Shown: piece by piece, positions 25,882 through 34,704 of the stretch | How the letters are laid out: each line of letters opens with the position of its first letter | Numbering within the stretch: the stretch's first letter is position 1 | DNA from: Kribbella soli | GTDB taxonomy: Bacteria; Actinomycetota; Actinomycetes; Propionibacteriales; Kribbellaceae | Length of the DNA: 64,000 nucleotides | Direction of reading: 5' to 3' | NCBI RefSeq assembly: GCF_004331345.1 | Contig: NZ_SJJZ01000001.1 | Coordinates: 2,356,001-2,420,000 of the forward strand | The notes under the pieces: generated by a model | What the model saw: only the letters and a program-made list of their open reading frames with translations | Told to the model about the DNA's origin: nothing | The model's database searches: none | Program-made: the position numbers and the translations under genes

Positions 25882-26325
25882 ATGCGCAAGATCTACGTGG
25901 CAGCACACGTCTACATGATTCTCGGGCTGATCAGCGGCCTGTTCTACCGCGAGTTCACCAAGCTGAACGACTTCACCGGCGACTCGCAACTCAGCGTCGT
26001 CCACACGCACATCCTTGCGTTGGGCATGCTGTTCTTCCTGATCGTGCTCGCCCTCGAGAAGCTCTTCACCCTGACCGCGGGCACGCTGTTCACCGCGTTC
26101 TTCTGGGTCTACAACGCGGGCCTGGCGCTCACCATCGGGATGATGATTCTGCGCGGCGCGATGACGGTGCTCGGCCACCAGCCCGGCGCCGCCCTCGACG
26201 GCATCTCCGGCCTCGGCCACATCACCATCACCCTCGGCCTGATCTTCTTCTTCATCAACCTCGGCAGATGCCTGCCCGCCAACGAGAAGGCGGCCGGCTC
26301 AGAGATGCACGACGTACGGCGCTGA
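25882..26325 (+). CDS. DUF2871 family membrane protein
   Basis: 147 residues with four helices. It shows the DUF2871 pattern: MRKIYVAAHVYMILGLISGLFYREFTK at the start, SVVHTHILALGMLFFLIVLALEKLF, and a late GLGHITITLGLIFFFINL. Conserved His9, His41, His43 and one near residue 112 lie within or beside helices, as in heme- or metal-binding membrane folds; metal binding here is inference. It begins 11 bases after the glycosylase gene and may be co-transcribed. It overlaps the convergent gene by 27 bp. Confidence 0.85.
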   Translation: MRKIYVAAHVYMILGLISGLFYREFTKLNDFTGDSQLSVVHTHILALGMLFFLIVLALEKLFTLTAGTLFTAFFWVYNAGLALTIGMMILRGAMTVLGHQPGAALDGISGLGHITITLGLIFFFINLGRCLPANEKAAGSEMHDVRR

Positions 26326-27135
26326 CGCCGACCGGCGGCCCGCCTCGAGCTGCACCCGCAGCTCGTGCGCACCCGTCGGCCCCGCGATCCGGGTCGCCCA
26401 TCCGACCGATCGGCCCGGATCGAGGCCGTCGAAGGCCCAGGCCTGCTTGCTCGCAGACCATCCCGGCGGCAGTGGCAGCTCGACCTCGCCGCGCGCAGGG
26501 GTCCGGCCGAAGTTCGTCACGACCACGGTGATCTCGTCGCGGCCGGGGTGGAGCGAGGCCAGCACCGTGCCGACCGGTGCGACGAGCACTCGCCGTACGC
26601 CGGTCGGCACGGTCAGCGGAACGACGCGGAGTTCCGGTATCGGGAACGGGCCGATCGTGGTCCGGGTCAGCTCGTGACCGGTCACGCCGTACCTGCGACC
26701 GGCCAACCGGATCTGGTACTGGCTGTCGGGATCGACCAGGCCGATGAAACGCACGGCGACATCGGCGGCGCGGCGGGCGACGAGGTGGGCCGGCGTACCG
26801 GTCGGAGTCAGGTCCCAGACACCGTCCGCGTTCGCGGTCACGGTGTCCGGCGGGACGATCCGCAGCTTGCCCTGTAGCGCGACGCGGACCACCGGTGGCT
26901 CACCGGCCTCCGGCAGCCGGACGACCAGATCGTCACCGTCACGGCGCCAGGTGAGGGCCTTGCCCGTGTGGTCCTCGACGACGTGCCGTGGCGTGGTGGC
27001 GAGGCCTGGCAGACGGACCTCGTGGTCCGGTGGCCGACGGGCGATGCGGAGCAGGAGGAGCTCACGACTCCGCAGGATCGCCTCGCCCCAGGGTTGCGGC
27101 TCGAACTCCCCCGGGATCCCCTGAATCAGTGCCAC
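26299..27135 (-). CDS. Beta-sandwich protein resembling a glycosidase C-terminus with NEW3 domain
   Basis: 278 residues from a GTG with AAGGAGG six bases upstream, so translation starts properly here. The first 90 residues read like the C-terminal part of a GH29-type fucosidase (a 'LLLLRI..PP..EVRLPGLA..V..V.....G..LTWRRDGDDLVVRLP' pattern). The last 80 residues match the NPCBM-associated NEW3 domain (VVTNFGRTPARGEVELPLPPGWSAS). No signal peptide and no catalytic domain are visible. It may be a stand-alone sugar-binding protein or the surviving tail of a glycoside hydrolase. It overlaps DUF2871 by 27 bp. Confidence 0.5.
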   Translation of the reverse strand: MALIQGIPGEFEPQPWGEAILRSRELLLLRIARRPPDHEVRLPGLATTPRHVVEDHTGKALTWRRDGDDLVVRLPEAGEPPVVRVALQGKLRIVPPDTVTANADGVWDLTPTGTPAHLVARRAADVAVRFIGLVDPDSQYQIRLAGRRYGVTGHELTRTTIGPFPIPELRVVPLTVPTGVRRVLVAPVGTVLASLHPGRDEITVVVTNFGRTPARGEVELPLPPGWSASKQAWAFDGLDPGRSVGWATRIAGPTGAHELRVQLEAGRRSASAPYVVHL

Positions 27136-27238
27136 CGCAGCCTCCTTCGAGCCACGGTCCGAAATCCGCCGTCCGCTGTCAACGTGTTATCCGGACTCCG
27201 GGCAACCGCCTGCCCCCGGGTCTGACATGCTTGGGGGC

Positions 27239-27562
27239 ATGTTCCGGAACCAGGAGATTCCTTCGGTCGTGGTGGCTGAGCTCGACGACGACCTGCTGAC
27301 GGAGGCGTTCGTGCTCGACGTGCGGGAGCCGGACGAGTGGGACCGTGGGCACATCGAGGGCGCCACGCACATCCCCCTCGGCGAGCTGCAGGAGCGGGTC
27401 GGCGAGGTGCCGATGGACCAGAAGGTGCTCTGCGTGTGCGCGGTCGGCGGCCGGTCCGGCATGGCCACCCAGTTCCTGAACCAGCTCGGCCGCGAGGCGA
27501 TCAACCTCGACGGCGGCATGCACGCCTGGCAGACCTCAGGCCGCCCGGTCAGCACGAACTGA
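27239..27562 (+). CDS. Rhodanese-domain protein
   Basis: 107 residues if started at 27239; an in-frame ATG at 27227 is equally possible. A single rhodanese domain: LDVREPDEWDRGHIEGATHIPLGEL (about 26-50) and active-site loop CAVGGRS with Cys67, then GGMHAW near the C-terminus. This is the CxxGxRS form found in small sulfur-carrier rhodaneses such as GlpE/PspE. It transfers sulfane sulfur in the cytoplasm. It is divergent from the NEW3-type gene (about 100 bp) and convergent with the histidine kinase gene. Confidence 0.9.
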   Translation: MFRNQEIPSVVVAELDDDLLTEAFVLDVREPDEWDRGHIEGATHIPLGELQERVGEVPMDQKVLCVCAVGGRSGMATQFLNQLGREAINLDGGMHAWQTSGRPVSTN

Positions 27563-27582
27563 CACAGGTGCCGGCCTGGAGG

Positions 27583-28722
27583 TCAGCTCCGCCGTCCGGC
27601 CCAGTGGGGTACGCCACCGTCGGGCAGCGTCGCCTCGACGAGCCAGCCCGCGGCGGCCGGTCCCGCGACCAGCTGACCACCCAGGTCCTGCACGCGCTCG
27701 CGTAACCCAGCGAGACCGCGTCCGGTACCGGTCAGCAGCGGTCGTGCTTGCACCGCTGCACCGTTCTCCACACGCACGCTCAGGTCCCGGCCGGACCCGG
27801 TCACCACGACCCGGACCGCAGCACCGGGTGCGTACCGGAGCGCGTTCGTGAGGCTCTCCTGCACCACGCGGAACGCCGCGTGCGCCACCGGCGCCGACAC
27901 CCCGTCGCGCGACCCTTCGAACCGGCACGACACGTCCAGCCCGTTCCGCGCCGCCCGGGTCACCACCTCCTCGATCAGCGACAGATCCGGGCCACCGACC
28001 TCGATCCCACCCAGCAGCTCGACGAGACGCCGCAGGTCGTCGTGCCCCTGCCGTGCCGACTCGGCCAGCCCCGCGAACACCTGCGACGTCCCGACCGGAT
28101 CCCGATCGACCAGCCGCTGTCCGGCCGCCGCCTGGATCACCATCACGCTGATCGCATGCCCGACGATGTCGTGCAGTTCCGACGCGATCCGGGCCCGTTC
28201 GTGCCGTACGGCGAGCTCCGCGAACAGCTCGCGCTCCTCCTCGAGCTCGCGACCGCGCCGCGTCAGCTCCTCGGCCGACTCCCGGTGCAACCGCAGTACC
28301 GTGCCCGCGAGGAAGCTCGGCACGCTGAACATGATCAATGGCACCTCGCTGGTGTCGCCGAGGATCACCCACAGCACAACGAGGTACGCCGCCAACGTCC
28401 CCGCGGCGACCCAGGCCGACCACCCGGACCATCCCAACGCGGCGACCAGCGTCACCAGTGCGAGGATCGCGAACGCCGTGTCCGGAAACCACCCGTAGTC
28501 GGCCAGCACGGCCGGCACCAACCACAGCGCGGCACCGACGACGGCGACCACCCGCGGATGACTCCGCCACCACAACAGCGTCAGCCCGCCCGCCAGCAGC
28601 GCAGCCGTGAAGACGTTCCCGACCACCGTCGTCGGCCAGCCGTGGATCGCCGTCGGCAGGGCAATCACCGCGGCGACCATCACCACGATCCCCACTTGTT
28701 CGAGTCTGCGTACGGCGTTCAT
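27583..28722 (-). CDS. NarL-type sensor histidine kinase
   Basis: 379 residues from the ATG at 28722; a TTG at 28731 overlapping the upstream TGA is an alternative. Five or six N-terminal helices (about 10-145), a coiled-coil linker rich in Glu/Arg (about 147-175), then the HisKA_3 dimerisation helix with phosphoacceptor His184 in RARIASELHDIVGHAISV, and an HATPase domain with VVQESLTNALRYAPG and the G-box GTGRGLAGLRERV. The kinase is complete. It presumably phosphorylates the divergent response regulator at 30623. It is the third gene of a minus-strand run starting with two paralogous membrane proteins. Confidence 0.9.
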   Translation of the reverse strand: MNAVRRLEQVGIVVMVAAVIALPTAIHGWPTTVVGNVFTAALLAGGLTLLWWRSHPRVVAVVGAALWLVPAVLADYGWFPDTAFAILALVTLVAALGWSGWSAWVAAGTLAAYLVVLWVILGDTSEVPLIMFSVPSFLAGTVLRLHRESAEELTRRGRELEEERELFAELAVRHERARIASELHDIVGHAISVMVIQAAAGQRLVDRDPVGTSQVFAGLAESARQGHDDLRRLVELLGGIEVGGPDLSLIEEVVTRAARNGLDVSCRFEGSRDGVSAPVAHAAFRVVQESLTNALRYAPGAAVRVVVTGSGRDLSVRVENGAAVQARPLLTGTGRGLAGLRERVQDLGGQLVAGPAAAGWLVEATLPDGGVPHWAGRRS

Positions 28723-28727
28723 TGCGC

Positions 28728-29885
28728 TCAACCGACCACCGGAAGCTGAGCGACGGCACCCGCCCGGCCTTTGGTGACCTTCACGTCGACCGAACCACCC
28801 AGCAACTTCGCCCGTTCCCTGGCCCGGGCCACGGCTGCCTTCAGATCGGCAGCCTCGCCGACCTGCCCGTTCACGCGGATCTCGAGCGCGTCGGCCTCGA
28901 ACCGGACCGTCACCACGATCGGCGCATCGGCCTGATCGGCCAGCGCCGTCACCAGATGCTCGACGATCCGGTACGCCGAAAGCTCCACCGTCGCAGGCAA
29001 TGCCCGTGGGTCACCCGTCACGACCAGCTGCGAATGCGCCGTACGGAGCCGCGCGAGCAACGCGTCGAGATGGGCGACCGTCGGCGTCGGCGCGAACGCG
29101 ACGTCGTCACCGCGCAGCAGCCCGACGATCTCCCGCATGTCGTCCAACGTCTGCCGGCTGCCCGACTCGATCGACTCCAGCACCGCCCGCGCCTCGGCGG
29201 GCGGCAGGCCGTCCGCGGACTCGGCGGCCGTGGTCAGGTCGGCGAGCCGCTCCTGCAGCAATCCGTCGAGCTGCCGCGAGAGTCGGGCCCGGTCGCCGGC
29301 AACGTCGAACGCTGCCCGCTCGTCCCGCAACTGCCGCAACTCCGCTTCCCGATTCGCCAGCTCCAGGTTCAGCGCCGTACGCCGACGAGCGGCCAGGCCG
29401 ACCCCGAACACGATGCAGACGATCGGCAGCGCCAGGGCGATCGCGCCCGGGCCGGTGGTCGCGTCGATCACCAGCACGAGCACGGTCAGTACGACGCTGA
29501 GCCCGCAGACGATCCAGGCCGTTGCGCGCTTGCTCGCCATCCCCCCGAGGAACGCGAGCACGAACGCGAGCGGGAGACCCGCGCCGCAGCGCGTCACCCA
29601 GCCGAACAGGAAGACGTGCAGCGCCATCGCCAGCACGGACACCGTGGCGACGGCGACGATGCCTCGCCGCCACCACAGCACCGGAATCGTCGCTGCCGCG
29701 AAGACCGGGATCATCCAGAGCGAGTGCGAGCTCTGTGTGTGCGCCATCGATCCCTCCGCGATGGCGGCGCGCACCTGGGCGTCGGACATCTGGACGTTCT
29801 CCAGCATCAGCAGGACGCCGAGCACGGTGAGGCCGCCCGCGATCCCCCAGTCGCGAAGCTTGATACCCCTGAAGACCTCACTCAT
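28728..29885 (-). CDS. Pseudo-histidine kinase: membrane domain plus degenerate kinase core
   Basis: 385 residues from the ATG at 29885. The first 165 residues form five or six helices. A dimerisation-like region follows, but where active kinases have RELHD it reads RLSRQLDGLLQERL: the phosphoacceptor His is replaced by Asp207. The ATPase region keeps the overall fold (LSAYRIVEHLVTALADQADAP, ARERAKLLGGSVDVKV) but the N-box Asn is replaced and the G-box is altered (no GxGxG). It is therefore unlikely to autophosphorylate or bind ATP normally. It lies five bases upstream of the complete kinase, and may act as a sensing or dimer partner. Confidence 0.78.
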   Translation of the reverse strand: MSEVFRGIKLRDWGIAGGLTVLGVLLMLENVQMSDAQVRAAIAEGSMAHTQSSHSLWMIPVFAAATIPVLWWRRGIVAVATVSVLAMALHVFLFGWVTRCGAGLPLAFVLAFLGGMASKRATAWIVCGLSVVLTVLVLVIDATTGPGAIALALPIVCIVFGVGLAARRRTALNLELANREAELRQLRDERAAFDVAGDRARLSRQLDGLLQERLADLTTAAESADGLPPAEARAVLESIESGSRQTLDDMREIVGLLRGDDVAFAPTPTVAHLDALLARLRTAHSQLVVTGDPRALPATVELSAYRIVEHLVTALADQADAPIVVTVRFEADALEIRVNGQVGEAADLKAAVARARERAKLLGGSVDVKVTKGRAGAVAQLPVVG

Positions 29886-29914
29886 GACTCGGCTCCCCAC
29901 CCCAGCAGCCCCGC

Positions 29915-30454
29915 TCAGGCGACCGTACGCGCCGGCGCCGATCCGGCGGTCTGCTGCTTCGTGACTCGATTCTGCACGAGCAGACCGGCCCCGTAGAAGA
30001 GCGCGATACCGGGCAGTGCGATGGGCAGCGCGCCCGCGACCGAGTCGATCGACGAGTCCCGGAACAGCGCCAGGAGCTGGACGATCACGATGCCCGCGAG
30101 GCCGATCGCGTGGTTGCGCCAGGCGCCGGCGAACCGGGCGACGGCGTACGCCAGTGCGAAGCTCAGCGGGAGGACGATGCCGCAGCGCGTCAGCCAGCCG
30201 AACGCGATCACGTGAGCCAGCGTGGTGATGGCCGTGATGGCGACGACTGCGAGCACGTTGCGCCGGCGCCACAGGATCGGCAAGGTGACCAGCAGGAACG
30301 CCGGCACCATCGCCCAGGTCGTCGTCGACACCGGGTGCGGCAGGCTGGTGTCCGCGGACCCGACGTTCTCGTACATCAACACCACACCCCCGGCCGTCAT
30401 CAGGCCGGCCAGTACGTAGTCGAGGGGCCGGATGCCCTTGAAGATCTCGCTCAT
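29915..30454 (-). CDS. Membrane protein paralogous to the pseudo-kinase sensor domain
   Basis: 179 residues. It is clearly a duplicate of the N-terminal half of the next gene: both begin MSE(I/V)F(K/R)GI, both have a first helix ending in (Y/L)ENV, and both share FGW(L/V)TRCG..LPL(S/A)F in the third helix. It ends after the last helix with a short basic tail and has no kinase part. The gap to the pseudo-kinase start is 29 bp, so they are co-transcribed. Probable role: sensor or modulator of the adjacent two-component system (inference). The upstream gap (168 bp) is shared with the divergent response regulator gene. Confidence 0.75.
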   Translation of the reverse strand: MSEIFKGIRPLDYVLAGLMTAGGVVLMYENVGSADTSLPHPVSTTTWAMVPAFLLVTLPILWRRRNVLAVVAITAITTLAHVIAFGWLTRCGIVLPLSFALAYAVARFAGAWRNHAIGLAGIVIVQLLALFRDSSIDSVAGALPIALPGIALFYGAGLLVQNRVTKQQTAGSAPARTVA

Positions 30455-30559
30455 CGATCTGTCCTTTCGCTTCGGGTCCGTCTGAACCCCCATGTCGCGA
30501 AGGTAGATTCCGGCCGCTGTCGCCCACGTCTGGCGCAAGGACGATCCCCAGGACGGGTC

Positions 30560-30600
30560 GTCATCCGCGCGGATGACCCGGATCGTCCGCACGGATGACC
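30560..30600. promoter_or_regulatory. Palindrome and direct repeat upstream of the response regulator
   Basis: An 18-bp perfect palindrome GTCATCCGCGCGGATGAC occupies 30560-30577. Its right half-site word GGATGACC (30571-30578) recurs in direct orientation at 30593-30600, 22 bp further (two helical turns). The array ends 22 bases before the GTG of the response regulator, so it probably overlaps that gene's promoter. NarL-type regulators often bind paired heptamers near their own promoter (family knowledge). Confidence 0.7.
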
Positions 30601-30622
30601 GACGGACAGGCACAATCACCCT

Positions 30623-31282
30623 GTGGCCGAGAAGATCCGCGTCCTGGTGGCCGACGACCAGAGGCTCGTGCGTACCGGGTTCCGGGTGATCCTGGAGGCC
30701 GAGGGCGACATCGAGGTGGTCGCCGAGGCCGATACCGGCACGGAGGCGATCCGGCAGGCCCAGCTGACCGCGCCGGACGTGATCCTGATGGACATCCGGA
30801 TGCCCGAGCTCGACGGGCTGTCCGCGACCGAGCAGATCCGCCGGCAGCCGGACCCGCCGACGATCATCGTGCTCACCACCTTCGACCAGAACGAGTACGT
30901 CTACCGCGCACTGCGGGCCGGTGCCGCCGGTTTTCTGCTCAAGGACAGCCCGTCGACCCGGCTGATCGCGGCCGTCCGCGCCGCGGCGACCGGTGACTCG
31001 CTGATCGAGCCGGCCATCACCCGGCGGCTGGTCGAGCGCTTTGCCGAGCCCGTCGTACCCCAGGGGTTGCCGGCCGAGCTCCAGGCGCTGACCGAGCGTG
31101 AGCTCGAGGTACTGCGGTTGATCGCGCGCGGACTGTCCAACGCGGAGATCGCGGCCGAACTCATGGTCGCCGACACGACCGTGAAGACGCACGTCGCCCG
31201 ACTGCTGACCAAGCTCGGGGTCCGGGACCGGGTGCAAGCGGTCGTGGTCGCCTACGAGACTGGATTCGCCAACCGGCGCTGA
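30623..31282 (+). CDS. NarL/FixJ family response regulator
   Basis: 219 residues from a GTG. Receiver domain with acidic pocket DD (11-12), phospho-site Asp57 in ILMDIRMPELDG, switch Thr around 85 and Lys107 in FLLKDSP. The C-terminal LuxR HTH (about 150-210) has LTERELEVLRLIARGLSNAEIAAELMVADTTVKTHV. All catalytic residues are intact. It is divergent from the sensor operon and is the obvious partner of the complete kinase at 27583-28722. The 168-bp shared gap carries a palindrome and direct repeat that may be its own binding site. Confidence 0.93.
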   Translation: MAEKIRVLVADDQRLVRTGFRVILEAEGDIEVVAEADTGTEAIRQAQLTAPDVILMDIRMPELDGLSATEQIRRQPDPPTIIVLTTFDQNEYVYRALRAGAAGFLLKDSPSTRLIAAVRAAATGDSLIEPAITRRLVERFAEPVVPQGLPAELQALTERELEVLRLIARGLSNAEIAAELMVADTTVKTHVARLLTKLGVRDRVQAVVVAYETGFANRR

Positions 31283-31361
31283 ACAACAGGTGAAAGACCT
31301 TCCGATTAGGGTCGGCGAGACGTTAGTTTGTCACAGCTGTCCGTCCGTTGGGGAGGCTCCT

Positions 31362-34300
31362 GTGTCGCTCGTTCGTGCTTTGACTACAGCTGTAGGCGTT
31401 GGCGGCCTGCTGGCCGGCGTACTCGTCGATCCGGCCCTCGCCCAGACCGACGGGATCACCGACGCCGCGATCGCCGAGACCGGCGTACTGACGTCACGCG
31501 ACGACAGCCCGGTGGCGCCCGGCGTGAACTACACGTCGTTCGAGCGCCTGGACGCGAAGGGCTGGCAGCGCGGCGACATCCTCGACACCGACCTGGACAA
31601 GCACGGCGTGACCGTCGACCTGGTCAACAACGGCGGGAAGGTGTCAGGCGGTCAGCCGCTGAGCCAGCAACTCGCCCGCAAGGGTGCGATCGCCGGCGTG
31701 AACGGTGACTTCTTCGACATCAACGACACCACCGCGCCGCTCGGCGTCGGAGTCGAGCAGAGCGGCAAGCTGCTCAACGCGCCCGCCGCCGGCCACAACG
31801 ACACCGCGGTGATCGGCAAGGACGGACTCGGCAAGATCGCCCAGCTGTTCCTGCAAGGTACGGCGACCGACGACGACGCCACCAAGCTCGAGCTGACCAA
31901 CCTCAACTCGCCGACCGTCAACGCCGGCGGAATCGGCCTCTACACCCCGGAGTGGGGCGATGCGGCCCGGACCCGGACCGTGGACGGCCTGCCGACCGTG
32001 CGCGAAGTGATCCTTCGCGACGGTGTGGTCGTCTCCTCGGCCACCACTCCGGCCACCACCCCGTTGGCAGCAGGAGAGCAGGCGTTGATCGGCCGCGAGG
32101 CCGGCGCCGACGCGCTCGCCGCGTTCGAGGTCGGCGACAAGGTCGGCGTCGAGTACGGCCTGCGCCCGGACGCGGGTGAAGTGGCCGCCGCCGTCAGCGG
32201 CAACTACCAGCTCGCGAAGGACGGGAAGGTCCCGGACACCGTGCCGGACGCCGACCTCGCGCCGCGCACCGCGATCGGGTTCGACGCCGACGGCAGCCGG
32301 ATGATCCTGCTCACCGTCGACGGCCGGGCCACCGGTTCGCGGGGTCTGTCGCTGAAGGAAATGGGCCAGCTGATGATCAGCCTCGGGGCTGACGACGCGC
32401 TCAACCTGGACGGCGGCGGCTCCTCGACGATGCTCGCCCGGACCCCGGGCAAGGTCGCGCCGGAGGTCGTGAACGACCCGTCCGACGGCGGCGAGCGGCT
32501 GATCCCGAACGGACTCGGCCTGGTCCCGGTCAAGGGCTCCGGCCAGCTCAAGGGCTTCCGCGTCGAGGCCGTCGGCACGTCCGAGGAGAGCCCCGACACC
32601 GACCTCTCCCGCAGCTCCCGCGTCCTCACCGGACTCAGCCGGGTCCTCAGCGCCACCGGCCACGACGAGACCTACGCGCCCGCGACCGGTACGCCGTTCT
32701 GGTACGCCGGCAGCAACGTCCGCGTCGACCAGCAAGGTGTGGTCACCGGCCGCCGCGCGGGCGACGCGATCGTCACCGCGACCCGTGGTGCGGCGAACGG
32801 AAGGTTCCCGATGACAGTCCTCGGTACGCCGACCCGCCTGGCGCCCTCGACCCGGCAGGTATCGCTCGCCGACTCCGCCGCCAAGGGCTTCTTCGAGGTC
32901 GACGGGTACGACGCCGACGGGTTCTCCACCTGGATCGAGCCGCGCGACGTCAAGCTCAGCTACGACCCGGCGCTGGTGAAGATCGTTGCGAAGGGCAATG
33001 GTTTCGAGGTCAACGCGGTGAGCAGCGAAGCCGTCTCGGCCGTGGTGACCGCGACCGTCGGCACGCTCAGCACGCAGCTCAGCATCACGGCCGGCCTGAC
33101 CAGCACCGTGGTCGACGAGCTCGACGACGTCACCAAGTGGGCAGCGAACGCCGTACCGGCCGGTGCCGCGACGGCGACGCGGTCTGCTGCGGAAGGGCAT
33201 GACGGCGGGCAGGCGATCGCGCTCGACTACTCGCTGACCGGCAGCACTGCCACGCGAGCGGCGTACCTCTCGCAGACGCCGCAACAGACGTTGCCGGGGC
33301 AGCCGCAGAAGCTCGGCGCCTGGGTGTACGGCGACGGCAAGGGAGCGTGGCTGCGCGCCAACGCGTACGACGCGGCAGGTGGTACGGCGCAGACGCTCAA
33401 CCTGGCCCCGACGGTCGACTGGACCGGGTGGAAGTACGTCGAGGCGGACATCCCGCCCGGTCTGACGATGCCGCTGCGCTTCTGGCGGATCTACGTCGTT
33501 GAGACCTCGCCGACCCGGCAGTACGCGGGCCGGATCGTCGTCGACGACCTGACCGTCCGCAGCGCGCCGCCGGTGACGATGGACCCGCCGGCGAAGGTCA
33601 TCGATCCGATGGTCGTGACCGACGGGACCGTGACCACGAGCGGCCGCTGGCGGTTCGCGGTGATGTCGGACGCGCAGTTCACCTCCGACGACCCGAACTC
33701 GGACTACGTGAAGCAGGCCCGCCGGACGATCCGCGAGGCGCTCGCGCAGAAGCCCGAGTTCCTGGTGATCAACGGCGACTTCGTGGACCGCGCGTTCGGT
33801 CCGGACATCGCGCTGGCCAAGCAGATCATCGACGAGGAGGTGGCCGGCAAGGTGCCGGTGCACTACGTGCCGGGCAACCACGAGACCTACGGGCCGGGCG
33901 ACCTGTCCGAGTGGAAGAAGGTCTTCGGTAACGCGACCAGCACGTTCGACCACTTGGGTACTCGGTTCGTACTGCGGGACTCGTCGCTCGGATCGCTGCG
34001 CGCCGGAGGGTTCGACCAGATCCTCGATCTGCGCAAGCAGCTCGCCGACGCCGCGACGAACAAGTCGATCAAGAACGTCGTGGTGATGGCGCACCACCCG
34101 ATCGACGACCCGTCGCCGACGCAGAACTCGCAGCTCGGGGACCGCAAGGAAGCCGCGATGATCGTGAAGTGGCTGGCCGACTTCCGCGCCTCGACCGGCA
34201 AGGGCGCGGCCTACATGGCGGCGCACGCGGGCACCTTCGCCGCGACCCGTACCGACGGCGTACTGCTCCCGCTGACCGGCAACTCCGGCAAGAGCCCCGC

Positions 34301-34694
34301 GGCCGCACCGGACGCCGGCGGCTTCACCGGGTGGGCGCTGGTCGGGATCGCGGCCCGCCCGTCGACGCAGCCGTGGTTCCAGGTGGAGCTCCGCCCGCAC
34401 GTCGACTCCCTCGAGCTGACCGCGCCGGCTTCCCTGCGCCGCGGCCAGACCGGCACGGCGGCCGCAACCGTCGTACAGGAGAACCGGCGGATCCCCGTGG
34501 CGTTCCCGGTGTCGGCTGACTGGTGGGGTTCGTCCACGCTGCACATCGGCCCAGCAAAGACCGCCCCGTTCTGGGCAGTCGCCTCCTACGACCCGTCCAC
34601 CGGCGTAGTGACTGCACTACGCCCTGGCACGGCCCAGCTGGGAGTAACGGTGAACGGGGTCTCCAAGAGCGCGACGCTGCAGGTCGGTTGGTAG
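31362..34694 (+). CDS. Secreted phosphodiester glycosidase fused to a metallophosphatase
   Basis: 1110 residues from the GTG at 31362, with GGGGAGG five bases upstream and an immediate Sec signal peptide (VRALTTAVGVGGLLAGVLVDPALAQ, cleaved near residue 29). An NAGPA/DUF2233 domain (about 60-385) has NGDFFD (about 114) and NLDGGGSSTM (about 348). A region with Ig-like and beta-sandwich features (about 395-740) follows, then a calcineurin-type domain (about 760-1000) with VMSDAQF, NGDFVDR, GNHET (about 836) and MAHHPID, and a C-terminal Big-type domain. It probably hydrolyses sugar-phosphodiester envelope polymers such as teichoic acids; substrate is inferred. No cell-wall anchor is visible. 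Confidence 0.88.
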   Translation: MSLVRALTTAVGVGGLLAGVLVDPALAQTDGITDAAIAETGVLTSRDDSPVAPGVNYTSFERLDAKGWQRGDILDTDLDKHGVTVDLVNNGGKVSGGQPLSQQLARKGAIAGVNGDFFDINDTTAPLGVGVEQSGKLLNAPAAGHNDTAVIGKDGLGKIAQLFLQGTATDDDATKLELTNLNSPTVNAGGIGLYTPEWGDAARTRTVDGLPTVREVILRDGVVVSSATTPATTPLAAGEQALIGREAGADALAAFEVGDKVGVEYGLRPDAGEVAAAVSGNYQLAKDGKVPDTVPDADLAPRTAIGFDADGSRMILLTVDGRATGSRGLSLKEMGQLMISLGADDALNLDGGGSSTMLARTPGKVAPEVVNDPSDGGERLIPNGLGLVPVKGSGQLKGFRVEAVGTSEESPDTDLSRSSRVLTGLSRVLSATGHDETYAPATGTPFWYAGSNVRVDQQGVVTGRRAGDAIVTATRGAANGRFPMTVLGTPTRLAPSTRQVSLADSAAKGFFEVDGYDADGFSTWIEPRDVKLSYDPALVKIVAKGNGFEVNAVSSEAVSAVVTATVGTLSTQLSITAGLTSTVVDELDDVTKWAANAVPAGAATATRSAAEGHDGGQAIALDYSLTGSTATRAAYLSQTPQQTLPGQPQKLGAWVYGDGKGAWLRANAYDAAGGTAQTLNLAPTVDWTGWKYVEADIPPGLTMPLRFWRIYVVETSPTRQYAGRIVVDDLTVRSAPPVTMDPPAKVIDPMVVTDGTVTTSGRWRFAVMSDAQFTSDDPNSDYVKQARRTIREALAQKPEFLVINGDFVDRAFGPDIALAKQIIDEEVAGKVPVHYVPGNHETYGPGDLSEWKKVFGNATSTFDHLGTRFVLRDSSLGSLRAGGFDQILDLRKQLADAATNKSIKNVVVMAHHPIDDPSPTQNSQLGDRKEAAMIVKWLADFRASTGKGAAYMAAHAGTFAATRTDGVLLPLTGNSGKSPAAAPDAGGFTGWALVGIAARPSTQPWFQVELRPHVDSLELTAPASLRRGQTGTAAATVVQENRRIPVAFPVSADWWGSSTLHIGPAKTAPFWAVASYDPSTGVVTALRPGTAQLGVTVNGVSKSATLQVGW

Positions 34695-34704
34695 CGTCGG
34701 CGGG

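Noticed and set aside
31644-34544. 966-codon open frame antisense to the secreted glycosidase gene
   Set aside because: A shadow frame produced by high G+C codon bias. No ribosome-binding site, low-complexity Arg/Gly composition, and the + strand encodes clear domains.
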